This document shows positions 36,901-43,336 of a DNA stretch of 64,000 bases, in pieces. A program made the position numbers and the translations under genes. The stretch is from Lachnospiraceae bacterium (GTDB taxonomy: Bacteria > Bacillota > Clostridia > Lachnospirales > Lachnospiraceae): the NCBI GenBank assembly GCA_017470935.1, contig JAFUXG010000014.1, positions 1-64,000 on the forward strand, in the 5' to 3' direction. The stretch's first letter is position 1, and each line of letters opens with the position of its first letter. Below the pieces are notes generated by a model. The model was given only the letters and a program-made list of their open reading frames with translations. It was not told the origin of the DNA and made no database searches.

Positions 36901-37092
36901 ACGGTTACCATGGTGGATAAGAAGAGCAAGAAGACCACTGACGAGGATGAGGAAGAGACATCCACAACAGGTACGAAGAGCAAAACCAAGACCAAGACAG
37001 GTGACAATGCGCCGGTGAAGACGGCAGCGGGACTGTTCGTTGCAATGTGGCTTATGTTCATATATCTTCGTATCAAGAAAGAGAAGCTGTAA
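27970..37092 (+). CDS. Giant Cna_B repeat adhesin, about 3040 aa
   Basis: A signal peptide (MKENVFGRIYKWRRVWAILG...) precedes about 1080 residues of beta-rich adhesive region. Ten Cna_B-type repeats follow (about 1128-2430), each opening with a V-x-K-x-W-x-D pattern (KVWADN, KIWDDS, KTWDDA and so on) and mostly a following RP. The first repeat is split by an inserted segment of about 105 aa. Five SpaA-like domains (about 2430-2980), a Thr/Asp/Glu linker and a KTGDNAPVKT membrane anchor end the protein. The W-x-D Lys and later Asn/Glu residues fit isopeptide-stabilised stalk domains. I use 27970 rather than the ATG at 27946 because AAAGGGG is spaced for it and the leader copies that of the paralog at 22488. 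Confidence 0.87.
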   Translation: MKENVFGRIYKWRRVWAILGVFIMFASLIVLPDRDLSRVEASTPLNSYIIGTPTIKVYNKDKGVYEEVTDPNVVYDGSEIQISLNYSLPTNLLAGKNPSNDDDMTFTYELPGTIDFVGASETGMSGDINSSTLNGKAGTYVIVEEPAGSGKYVVKITFIKDVYDYNTGQDGKKAQEINGNFYFACDADLEENNTLQEFSFDGKSTGIFIVPSEDKYDINTSKDMTYDEGTGKITNTVTIGTTKGTRGAITFSDSFENYVQYLKAPSPFTLSVTMPDNTVVDYSNKVVVSGNTFKLKDGEMLPALTAGQSYKISYELEQNIDSNANVTGTWEENRFTAKAVGEKGETSGKDQSTSNKSVELKHSLVEKSAKDNGDGTITYTITLNKAHENMKGLLIKDVMTLPESENITSDTELKDRISGVIVTATPAASGETAASIDNEKALNIIGLSDGTGYTVSENDNNSYVITYTYSMVNKTSDVGRTFKNKINSGPNSADGDVYVGPTDYQTKAASTPVAGTDGLTIGWTLKVKNPSATAMTGTYTEDVFSAADNKGNAVEQYLTAPVTINPSAGVTVTYYAKDGTTPVTPSASTPAYSMKVNYTSIDAGAEITITYNTYAPYKIGEADNVKQDSNYKYTFTNTAIYKDSTNKQLDKETPATTYEYKSLFKKYSSDSTWGNWIDGSSSTPRTIDYSSDARLYYVIEIKTKGAATEDLVLKDTIPAGTTLETASPAPALKRYWVSGDDITSKLSYSGTGGEVTFTISKDELPADRTVYLMYALKLPSKAPEGTVGNVAVFENTMEGAGDKSSVTQKVNYDVVDGDKIINKEDPAVDPENSTATYQIVVNRDGIDVDGDPSTSTITLTDVLSVNEDYVAGLNIKSIGVYNYDESKPNNKGAQLGSSDYSYQTPNAATSGGNIQSTLIVTIPDNTPLIVEYTYKFSFSSNYKTDASGTRYVPITNEAHLTGGHSAKNENFEYHVTSSGGSAVMHPSIDLYKVSAKNFATKLSGATFKLDYFDTESGTFKTAVENVPVTVAGIKMDSNLKEGENESITGDVLSLHSHTLYRLTEKEAPPGYILSTDAHYMIFGNEDNSVSKLRNATAALVAQSGIDSNNIKFVAANQEYPIKNEPSGDTFINVKKVWKDTSGNEINVSDVVKTLGDVKINAQLYRVPCEKTHYTVTLNVRTYSNNIEQTRVVNVKKGSDISFTFGSHDSYNAADPMNIRVWDTSDALLESASMDSIAVGSTVTKTFTVNQDIVIDVGNDAWRTPSIKGISYTEPEIKLPVLAEGAEGELVGAVQELNFENGWSHMYTSLPATDSNGCMYYYYVVEQDADGYITNYTASNTSGMTEGYDAVYEDSRHIYSLVGGELVVTNQKATDQKGKLVVSKLLATGSDAYSGTVTFPIQITLKNRNNELVNNETYGGYKFTNGIYTANLKIGDSITFTDIPYGYRYEVTETDLTPETSYYGFVGKTITNGAGTIAAAETDADVANKYKTPTTFKITKVWADNNNSASVRPAELNVQLYRKAGTAAETAYKAPVALNEAISWTYTWTNLPAEDEDGNAYSYLAKEVVVPSGYTATTTKNSNTSYTITNRLETTKLKVTKVWDDGGYSERPTSLPVKLVAKNSDGVTVNLAKKTTIEINKNLTAADAWTDEWTDLPQYIDGKKLTYGVEETLPEGKGYTSSSDKPDETTVILTNHRDAEETVLNVEKIWDDSDNKYSNRPATIQVQLYQTVKGNKSSVGSAVSISEDPVTHKWLYKWTGLPVEDGSGNVITYSVEEVGAVTGYIAPTYKEDKTNNKITITNKAEGNTSVTVNKIWDDNNDQDGKRKAFNAVLSAATADGDVTSRLTGVVTTQELNMKGNWTFTWTSLPKYIDGKEVTYSVTEPTPPDGYTLAGTSQDGNTFTLTNKHTPEVVTKRVEKKWDNESGNPEPGYDNIYVRLTKNTEAIETSQKVLNAASNWKAEWTNLPKYENGVEIAYSVEELTKIPNYGWTVMADDTDPDKIWLYNSLPAVYTDVNVEKTWDDAYNQDGKRPETIMVKLLADGAVVDTQILSAGNGWKYQWKNLLYKTNKPMHVVQYTVAEVELPEDYTMTQTTKTSDSSNAEGVYTTDIAIKNSYTPKTVEKTVKKIWTDKDNADNTRPAQVAVKLVAKVDGTDITGELTSVAADQTLDAAVSWTYTWTALPQYHGGKEIEYSVVETIDSSWADDYSTYYITNSSGEMEIHNVYPKSRNISVNKKWSDENDRDGIRPDNVTVHLLADGVEVTGKSPQVLNAGNDWTYVWYDLPVQNSNPTPSDINYSIIEDKVTGYEELIDASDMESKGEITITNTHESEVTEVFVNKQWEDKVDSNKRPAYVRAQLYADGVALAGKTITLDAAGSWKGSWKDLPKKKDGNNIVYTVKEVNVPIGYKCTVASSGADNTFTLINTRVIPKDVSFSKRGITGDDELIGARLKVIDSSGNVVEQWTSGLDMDDKQDNLPHIITDLEVNEIYTLIEDTAPAGYEAITETQFKVNTEGKVELITDKADENVSVSGDRSVIINDQYTSVKISKVDITTDKELPGAHLQILDEAGKVVVIDGKNVEWDSTDTSYEVKGLTTGKKYIIRETVAPSGYTITTDTYFQLDKYGKVESSTSLTTAKISGKEENLLLVEDGLTKLNFTKVGLINESCSDEASATAPLEGVSFGVYTVGADGKPGDTPVKTAVSNKNGTVVFDGIPAGKYAVKEISTIEPYVLDTNIYYADVSDDETKNFEGLKDADGKLITGNKLVNDQYRADIVLTKVSEYNPKEALPNSTYGLYKVTDAVGTEKLITTAVTDEQGLLTFKGVVTGVTYKVREMAPPDGYYVSKNPVTISFKVDNGKAVLSAVDGGDGTATIDANGNITWLEPSVIVSFAKTDEAGNYLAGAVLTVKDANGNVVKAKDGTTDLTWTSTSAAYEVEGVFEIGKTYTLEEVTAPKGYKKAEPVAFTIPSETVASNENKIVTVTMVDKKSKKTTDEDEEETSTTGTKSKTKTKTGDNAPVKTAAGLFVAMWLMFIYLRIKKEKL

Positions 37093-37110
37093 TTAATTAA
37101 ATCACTATAT

Positions 37111-37143
37111 ACCGGGTGGGAGCTTTATTCCTGCCCGGTTTTG
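37111..37143 (+). terminator. Terminator of the giant adhesin gene
   Basis: ACCGGGTGGG (37111-37120) pairs with CCTGCCCGGT (37130-37139) with two G-T pairs, followed by TTTT. Confidence 0.75.
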
Positions 37144-37257
37144 CTGTGTCAGTTATTTATGTTTTATTTGTGAAATACTTGTTATGGGAAAGCTTTTCTG
37201 ATATATTATGTTGAGATTACCAGTATTGACAGTTTTTTAAAGGAGGCGGGATATACA

Positions 37258-37965
37258 ATGTCGCTTATTAAATGCACTGAGCTTATGATAGGCTACAATA
37301 TGCCAATTCTAAGCCAGGCGCTTGATTTCTCCGTTGAAGAGGGAGACTATCTGACTATAGTGGGAGAGAATGGGGCAGGCAAAAGTACATTGATGAAGAC
37401 AATGCTGCGGTTGATACCGGCTCTTTCAGGTAATATAGAATTTGGAGACGGACTTAGTGCCAATGAGATTGGATACCTGCCACAGCAGACAATTGTGCAG
37501 AGAGATTTCCCTGCCTCAGTGAGAGAGGTAGTGGTATCAGGCTGCCAGGGAACAGCAGGCTTTAGACCATTTTATAACGAAGAAGAGAAGAAGCTTGCTG
37601 AGAAAAATATTAAGAGAATGGGAATGGAGGAATATATTAACCAGTCTTATCGAAACCTTTCCGGCGGACAGCAGCAGAGAGTATTGCTGGCAAGAGCCTT
37701 GTGTGCTACAGGAAAGCTGCTGCTCTTAGATGAGCCGGTGGCAGGACTTGATCCAGGAGCCATGAAGGACCTTTATGAGCTGATACAGCGCCTTAATAAA
37801 GAGGGTGTTGCTATTATAATGATATCCCATGATGTTCAGGTTGCGTTCCAGTATGCAAAGCATATTCTGCATGTGGGAGAGGATATGTTCTTTGGGACAG
37901 CGAAGGAGTATATGGAGAGTGAGATGGGCAGGCGTTTTGCACCCGGGAAGGGTGGTGAGCAGTAA
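37258..37965 (+). CDS. ABC transporter ATPase, zinc/manganese (ZnuC-type)
   Basis: The 235-aa ATPase has Walker A GENGAGKST (near residue 37), the Q loop in YLPQQ, signature LSGGQQQRV, Walker B LLLLDEPVAGLD and the H loop ISHD. Similarity of the permease that follows puts it in the metal ABC-3 group (zinc or manganese uptake). The start follows AAAGGAGGCGGG. The stop overlaps the permease start by one base. The metal cannot be told from the sequence, and I found no clear Zur-type palindrome upstream. Confidence 0.9.
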   Translation: MSLIKCTELMIGYNMPILSQALDFSVEEGDYLTIVGENGAGKSTLMKTMLRLIPALSGNIEFGDGLSANEIGYLPQQTIVQRDFPASVREVVVSGCQGTAGFRPFYNEEEKKLAEKNIKRMGMEEYINQSYRNLSGGQQQRVLLARALCATGKLLLLDEPVAGLDPGAMKDLYELIQRLNKEGVAIIMISHDVQVAFQYAKHILHVGEDMFFGTAKEYMESEMGRRFAPGKGGEQ

Positions 37966-38816
37966 TGGGAGACATGATAGAAAAGCTGCAGTATTATCTG
38001 CAGTATCCTTTTGTACAGTATGCGCTGATAGTAGGAGTGCTCATAGCCTTATGTTCATCCCTGCTTGGTGTAACATTAGTGCTTAAGAGATTTTCATTTA
38101 TCGGAGACGGATTATCCCATGTGGCCTTCGGTGCTTTGGCAATTGCCTCGGTGTTAAAGGTGCAAAACAGCATGTTCGTTGTGATGCCAATAACAATAGT
38201 AAGTGCAGTGCTGCTGCTTAGAACAGGGCAAAATGCCCAGGTGAAGGGCGACGCAGCGATTGCCATGCTTTCAGTATCGGCTCTTGCCTTGGGCTATCTT
38301 ATTATGAATCTTTTTTCCACATCCTCTAATCTGTCAGGTGATGTGTGTACCACTCTTTTTGGTTCCACCTCTATTTTGACATTGACAGTGGGGGAGGTAT
38401 GGCTATGTGTTATACTTTCGGTGGTTATTGTTATAATATTCATAGTGTTCTATAATAAGATATTTGCGGTCACCTTTGATGAAAGCTTTGCAAAAGCAGT
38501 TGGAACCAATGTAAACAGATATAATCTGCTGATAGCAGTGACGATTGCGGTAATCATAGTGCTTGCTATGAATCTGGTGGGCTCCCTGCTCATATCGGCA
38601 CTTATAATATTCCCGGCATTGTCGGCTATGAGGCTTTTTAACAGCTTCAAATCCGTAACTATATTTTCAGCAGTGTTCTCTGTTGTATGTGCGCTGCTTG
38701 GGATGGTGACAGCAATACTTGCAGGTACGCCCGTGGGCTCCACCATCGTTGCTATTGACGGTGCTGCATTTCTTGTGTGCAGCATTATTGGAATCTGTAA
38801 AGGAGTGAATAAATGA
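37965..38816 (+). CDS. Metal ABC transporter permease (ZnuB-type)
   Basis: The 283-aa protein has about eight membrane helices and the ABC-3 family features GLSHVAFGALAIA near residue 50 and a late NLVGSLLISALIIFPALSA stretch. It pairs with the upstream ATPase (TAATG overlap) and overlaps the next gene by 4 bp (ATGA), so all three are translationally coupled. It should form the channel of a zinc- or manganese-type importer in the cell membrane. Confidence 0.88.
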   Translation: MGDMIEKLQYYLQYPFVQYALIVGVLIALCSSLLGVTLVLKRFSFIGDGLSHVAFGALAIASVLKVQNSMFVVMPITIVSAVLLLRTGQNAQVKGDAAIAMLSVSALALGYLIMNLFSTSSNLSGDVCTTLFGSTSILTLTVGEVWLCVILSVVIVIIFIVFYNKIFAVTFDESFAKAVGTNVNRYNLLIAVTIAVIIVLAMNLVGSLLISALIIFPALSAMRLFNSFKSVTIFSAVFSVVCALLGMVTAILAGTPVGSTIVAIDGAAFLVCSIIGICKGVNK

Positions 38817-39526
38817 TGAAAAGCTTGAACAGGATGTTAATTGGCGGTCTTATGACCTGTGTGCTTATAGGCTCTCTTGCAGCCTGCGGACAGGATGATG
38901 GCAGTGCTGGCAAGACAGGTATCGGAGTGTATAGCACATCTAAGTCAGTAAATGATGTGCTAGAGGAACAGGCGGGAAGTGCCGGGGACAATGGCAGTGC
39001 ATCTGCGGACAGTACAGAAGCAGGCAGTGATGCGGTGGCTGAAGCTGCTGGCACAGCAGGAAACGCAGATGGTACAAGTACCAGCTCAGGAGATGGGGCT
39101 GACAGCACAGATGATACAAAGGCAGCAATGGATGCGGTTAATTCCCAGCTTGCGGCGGCAGATGAACAGGCTAAGGCAGTTGCCGGCGGAGACGTGGATG
39201 TGGACCTTACGAAGCTTACAAGCACGATGGTATATTCAGAGGTATATAATATGGTGACAGATCCCTCGCAATATATGGGAAAGACAGTCCGCATGCAGGG
39301 AACAACGTCAGTATACCATGATGATGTGGATAACAATGACTATTATGCCTGTGTGATTCAGGACGCAACAGCCTGCTGCGCCCAGGGTATTGAGTTTGTA
39401 TTAAATGATGGCAAATATCCGGATGCAAATTCGGAAGTTACGGTTGTGGGAACATTTTCTTCTTATAAAATCGCTGACTATGAATATTATACATTAAAGG
39501 ATGCAACTGTTGAGAGAGTTGAATAA
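38813..39526 (+). CDS. OB-fold lipoprotein in a metal ABC operon
   Basis: The 237-aa product has a lipoprotein signal (LAAC near residue 24), a long Gly/Ser/Asp/Ala-rich linker (about 40-130) and a C-terminal domain of about 95 aa (VTDPSQYMGKTVRMQGT through CVIQDATACCAQGIEFVL) that resembles the OB-fold end of YcgQ/TIGR03943 proteins, including a CC pair. It sits exactly where a ZnuA-type binding protein is expected but has no such fold. YcgQ-like proteins are linked to zinc in Bacillus, which fits the operon. Whether it binds metal itself is an inference. The start follows AAAGGAGTGAATAA. Confidence 0.75.
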   Translation: MMKSLNRMLIGGLMTCVLIGSLAACGQDDGSAGKTGIGVYSTSKSVNDVLEEQAGSAGDNGSASADSTEAGSDAVAEAAGTAGNADGTSTSSGDGADSTDDTKAAMDAVNSQLAAADEQAKAVAGGDVDVDLTKLTSTMVYSEVYNMVTDPSQYMGKTVRMQGTTSVYHDDVDNNDYYACVIQDATACCAQGIEFVLNDGKYPDANSEVTVVGTFSSYKIADYEYYTLKDATVERVE

Positions 39527-39592
39527 AGAATTGTTTTAATGTGAAAAATGTGTTAAAATGAGGAATATTATTAAATGGGGGGTAATTCTATA

Positions 39593-40834
39593 ATGAGTAT
39601 GAAGGTTAAAAGAGCTGTTTCAAAAATTACAGCATTAATTATTGCGCTGGCAATGGTGTTCGCAACAGGCAGAATTAAAATGACAGCGTATGCTGATGGT
39701 CCTGATCCGACCACCACATTGCAGACTGCATTTACTGCATTTGATTCCAATGAGAAGGTGTTTGTTCAGTTTTCCCTGACAGGTGAAGGAAATACATTGA
39801 TCGCCAGTGAGAAGGTGGAGCTTGACAGGACTAAGAACGTTAAGAACGCCCTGGCTCAGGACGTGGATTCGGGGACATGGACTACAATCTATACTGACTT
39901 GGCAGAGAAGGTCTCTTATTATCAGGATGATGGACAGTGGTATAAGTATCCGACTGAGGAGGAGGATCTTGTGGGCCTTGGAAAGACATTAAAGGATAAC
40001 GGAGTGGAGACCTCAATAGTTACAGGTGCTGTATATACTTACGCAGGTGAGGAGAAGAAATCCGTGGTTAATTCCCATACAGGAGTTGCCACAGAGTTTG
40101 ACTGTAATGTATTCAAGGCAGACATACCGGTAGTTATCACTGATGATGAAGAGGATGAGGATGCTGATGACGAGGACGATGAAGATGAGGATGATCCAGA
40201 TGAAGAGAAGGAGACAGAGATAATTACTGTATACTACTATATTGCAAAGGATTCAGGCACATTTGTCCATGCAGAAACAAGAGAGGGATTGATTGTTAAT
40301 GCGGACATAGCATATCCTGCAAAGGACGATCCCGCCGTAGAATTAGTGATTCCTGAGGAGGCTGTTGAAAACGCTATTTTGGAGGAGGGCTATGAGACTC
40401 CACAGAGCGCAACAGGCTCAATCAGTTATAAGGTTGTTTATAAAGGCAAGAAAGCATATCTTTCAGTTGTAAAGGGTGCATCAAAGAAAAAGCTTACAGT
40501 TCCAAAGTCAGTTAAGATTCTTGGCAAGGCTTATCCTGTCCAGGAGATTGGTGCAAGCGCATTTGCAAGCAATAAGAAGCTACAAACCCTTGTGATAAAG
40601 GCTGATATTAATAAGATCGGCAAGAAGGCCTTCTATAATTCTAAGAAGCTGAAAACCATTACAATTAATTCTAAGAAGGTTAAGAGTGTTGGTAAGAATT
40701 CCTTTGATACCTATTCTAAGAAGCTTATTGTTAAGCTTTCAGGTAACAAGAAGTATAAGGCTAAGGTTAAGAAGCTTATAGATAAATCAAGAGCTAAGAA
40801 GGCAGTAAAAAAGACAAAGCTTACAGTTAAATAG
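39593..40834 (+). CDS. Secreted protein with BspA-like leucine-rich end
   Basis: About 413 aa: a signal peptide (to about residue 33, AYADG), an unassigned N-terminal domain, a run of about 27 nearly all Asp/Glu residues near residue 185-212, and a C-terminal BspA-like leucine-rich part (VQEIGASAFASNKKLQTLVI, KAFYNSKKLKTI) with a strongly lysine-rich end. A Ca2+ or matrix role for the acidic run is only a guess. The start at 39593 fits GGGGGG at 39577-39582; the ATG at 39575 overlaps that site. It ends 6 bp before the convergent hydrolase gene. Confidence 0.75.
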   Translation: MSMKVKRAVSKITALIIALAMVFATGRIKMTAYADGPDPTTTLQTAFTAFDSNEKVFVQFSLTGEGNTLIASEKVELDRTKNVKNALAQDVDSGTWTTIYTDLAEKVSYYQDDGQWYKYPTEEEDLVGLGKTLKDNGVETSIVTGAVYTYAGEEKKSVVNSHTGVATEFDCNVFKADIPVVITDDEEDEDADDEDDEDEDDPDEEKETEIITVYYYIAKDSGTFVHAETREGLIVNADIAYPAKDDPAVELVIPEEAVENAILEEGYETPQSATGSISYKVVYKGKKAYLSVVKGASKKKLTVPKSVKILGKAYPVQEIGASAFASNKKLQTLVIKADINKIGKKAFYNSKKLKTITINSKKVKSVGKNSFDTYSKKLIVKLSGNKKYKAKVKKLIDKSRAKKAVKKTKLTVK

Positions 40835-40840
40835 GCGGTT

Positions 40841-41995
40841 TTAGTTGAAATAGTCATACACAGTTCGGGAAATATTCTGAATATTGGTGATAGCAGCACC
40901 ACAATTGCTGCTCATGACTACAATAATATAATCTCCTCCGGGAGAGTACACAATGGCGGCATCATGTTGAGATTCATTGGTGTCGCCTGTTTTATTGGCG
41001 CATTTTGTCCCCTCAGGAAGTCCTGCAGGAATCTTGCCCCGATGCTCCTGGTTGAGAAGAAGCTGAAGGAATGCGTCCGAGGCATCAGCACTAACGCATT
41101 GCTTCTTATATATTCTTTCCAGAAGAAGCCCACAATCCTCCACTGTGGTATAGTTTCTTCCGGGTGAGGAAGGGGCCTTATATTTTGTGGGGACAAGAAT
41201 TGAGGTAATAGTGGTGTCCTTGTAGCCCTCCCTGTCGATATAATCCTGGATTACGGCACGTCCTGCAATATGGCTGTAGGTCTCTCCGCAGTTCATTACC
41301 ATCAGGTTAAATGCATCATTATCGCTGACAGATATCATCTGCCGCATTAAGCTGTCGATTTGTGGAGTTTCCTCCAGATCACCATTTTCCATCAGTTCAT
41401 AGGCTGTGGCTGCACAGTATAGCTTAATAAGACTTGCAGAAAAATGTTGAACATTGTTAATAGAAAGGTACTCGTGACCGGCAATATCCTTCACATATAC
41501 GGACCAGGTTCCTGTGTAGCCTGAGACCATATCCTCTAAGGTTCTGTCTAAGTCCCAGAGTCCCTTGCGGCTCCCTGCTGTTCCGACAGACTCGTCAATA
41601 TCACCATTTATATCCACATACATGCCATCAGGGGTCAGAGTGCTTACATACATTACTCCTGTTGCTCCCACATAGTGTCCGTCCACCCACTGGCTTTTGG
41701 CAATCTTGCCATCATTTCTCACGTACCGTATTGCACCATCAATCTCCTGCCAGCCGGTATCAATAGGCTTTTCAGTTGTGGCTTCGGTAGTGGTTTCGGT
41801 TTCAGAGGTGCTGCTGTCATTTGTATTGTCAGACGGAAAGAGTATGGACAAAATAAAAATAAGCAGGATAGCAGCCAGAGAGCCGACAACTATAATTTTT
41901 GTATTGTTAGCCCTGCTAAGGTTAGGGTAGCCTGTAGAGGCAATTTTGTCATTGACATTTTCCTGGGTGTTGTTATGGGGTCTGCTGTTTTTCAT
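40841..41995 (-). CDS. Membrane-anchored serine hydrolase, class A beta-lactamase fold
   Basis: The 384-aa protein has a cytosolic start, one membrane helix at about 34-54, a Thr/Glu-rich spacer, a segment at 81-115 resembling a choline-binding-type repeat (GWQEIDGAIRYVRNDGKIAK), and a penicillin-recognising domain with S188-LI-K191, S224-D-N226 and K335-TG337. As in the lipoprotein paralog at 13971, no ExxN glutamate is visible. Both end in a Y-x-YFN tail and share strong similarity in the hydrolase domain. I start it at 41995, where CTGGAGAA is correctly placed; longer in-frame extension upstream lacks a signal. Confidence 0.82.
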   Translation of the reverse strand: MKNSRPHNNTQENVNDKIASTGYPNLSRANNTKIIVVGSLAAILLIFILSILFPSDNTNDSSTSETETTTEATTEKPIDTGWQEIDGAIRYVRNDGKIAKSQWVDGHYVGATGVMYVSTLTPDGMYVDINGDIDESVGTAGSRKGLWDLDRTLEDMVSGYTGTWSVYVKDIAGHEYLSINNVQHFSASLIKLYCAATAYELMENGDLEETPQIDSLMRQMISVSDNDAFNLMVMNCGETYSHIAGRAVIQDYIDREGYKDTTITSILVPTKYKAPSSPGRNYTTVEDCGLLLERIYKKQCVSADASDAFLQLLLNQEHRGKIPAGLPEGTKCANKTGDTNESQHDAAIVYSPGGDYIIVVMSSNCGAAITNIQNISRTVYDYFN

Positions 41996-42315
41996 AATGT
42001 TCTCCAGTCTTTTATCTATGCATCTAAGCCTTCCCCTTTGAAGAAGGTGCCAGCGCACTAAACGGATGAGGGGTTACAAACTCAAAAATATCTGTAAATA
42101 TGCACAAAAACAATTATACAAAAATGAAGGCCTAAAAACAAGATAATTCTTGTATTATAGGGCTTTTTGTGTTATGTTTGAAATAGTTGATTCGTGGTAA
42201 AAAATGGAGTGCAAGGCACATCTGTTTATATCTAATAATTGTATAAAAAGATTGAATAAAACATGGAATAAAAAGATTGTAAGAAAGATATGTGAGAATG
42301 GAGTGTGATAGACGG
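41996..42315. other. Divergent intergenic region
   Basis: About 320 bp between divergently read genes. It has a small hairpin (ACAAGA at 42139-42144 with TCTTGT at 42149-42154) followed by a T-rich stretch, and otherwise AT-rich sequence. I cannot assign promoters with confidence. Confidence 0.4.
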
Positions 42316-43278
42316 ATGATTAACAAGAAAAAAATTATATATTGTCTGGCTGTGCCTGTATTGGTGATTACGGCTTTTCTAATGACCGGAGCGACCTCCT
42401 TGGCAGCATCTACAAAGGAGATCACAGGAGTCTGCAGGTATGATTATGCATACAAGGTGCTGGATAAGAGTAATGCAGCAAGGAAAGAAAATGGGAAGAA
42501 TGAGCTTACTATGGACAAGGAGCTTATGGAGGCAGCAATGATAAGAGCTGCCGAATGTGCGGTAAGCTTTGAGCATAACAGTCCTAATGGGAACAACTGC
42601 TTTGATCTCAGTGACAAGATATATGCGGAGAATCTTGCAGAAGGACAGGAATCACCCCAGGAGGTGGTGGAGGACTGGCTTGGCTCCTCAGGCCATAGAA
42701 CAAATCTGTTGAACAACGCCTACAAGTCAATCGGTGTGGGAGTGTTTGAGTATAACAACAGACTGTACTGGGTACAGCTTTTTGGCAAGGCAAAGGCAGA
42801 TGCAGTCGGAGAGCCTGATACAGGAGAGGCTACATATGCGATTGCTCTTACCAAGTCAGAGCAGACAAGGTGTATATCAGGAGCCGGGATCAGTGGCAAT
42901 CCATTGGCAAGCAAGGTGGCGAATGTTAAGCTTGCTGCCGGAAAGAACAAGCTGACCCTTACATGGGCTAAGAAGAGCGGGGTAACAGGATATATAGTTC
43001 AGATTTCCGATAAGAAATCATTTAAGAGCCCTAAGGAATATACCCTGGCTAAAAGCAAGAAGAAGCTTGTTATCAAAAAGTACAAGAATAAAAAGCTTAA
43101 GTCAAAAAAGAAATACTATGTACGGATCAGAGCTTATATAGAGACGGAGAATACTATTACAGATACCGGCGATAGTGTTGCCGCTGCAGCTTCAGACGGG
43201 GCGGCTGGTACATCAGAGGAAGCGGCGGTAAGTGTTAAGTACAGCAAATGGAAGACGCTTAATAAGAAGGCTAAGTAG
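42316..43278 (+). CDS. Secreted CAP-domain protein with fibronectin-like end
   Basis: About 320 aa: a signal peptide (MINKKKIIYCLAVPVLVITA), a CAP (SCP/PR1-like) domain at about residues 45-165 with FEHNSPNG, AENLAEG and GHRTNLLNNAYKSIGVGV, then a lysine-rich fibronectin-like domain and an Ala/Ser-rich stretch, ending WKTLNKKAK. Bacterial CAP proteins are usually extracellular; their activity is not settled. The start is uncertain: GTG 42292, ATG 42298 and ATG 42316 are in frame. I chose 42316 because it gives a standard signal peptide and GGAG lies at 42300-42303. Confidence 0.8.
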   Translation: MINKKKIIYCLAVPVLVITAFLMTGATSLAASTKEITGVCRYDYAYKVLDKSNAARKENGKNELTMDKELMEAAMIRAAECAVSFEHNSPNGNNCFDLSDKIYAENLAEGQESPQEVVEDWLGSSGHRTNLLNNAYKSIGVGVFEYNNRLYWVQLFGKAKADAVGEPDTGEATYAIALTKSEQTRCISGAGISGNPLASKVANVKLAAGKNKLTLTWAKKSGVTGYIVQISDKKSFKSPKEYTLAKSKKKLVIKKYKNKKLKSKKKYYVRIRAYIETENTITDTGDSVAAAASDGAAGTSEEAAVSVKYSKWKTLNKKAK

Positions 43279-43336
43279 CTGTAGCAAATAAAATGTTTGG
43301 GAAGTCTATTGTTAATGTTGAAAGGGAGGTTACAGG

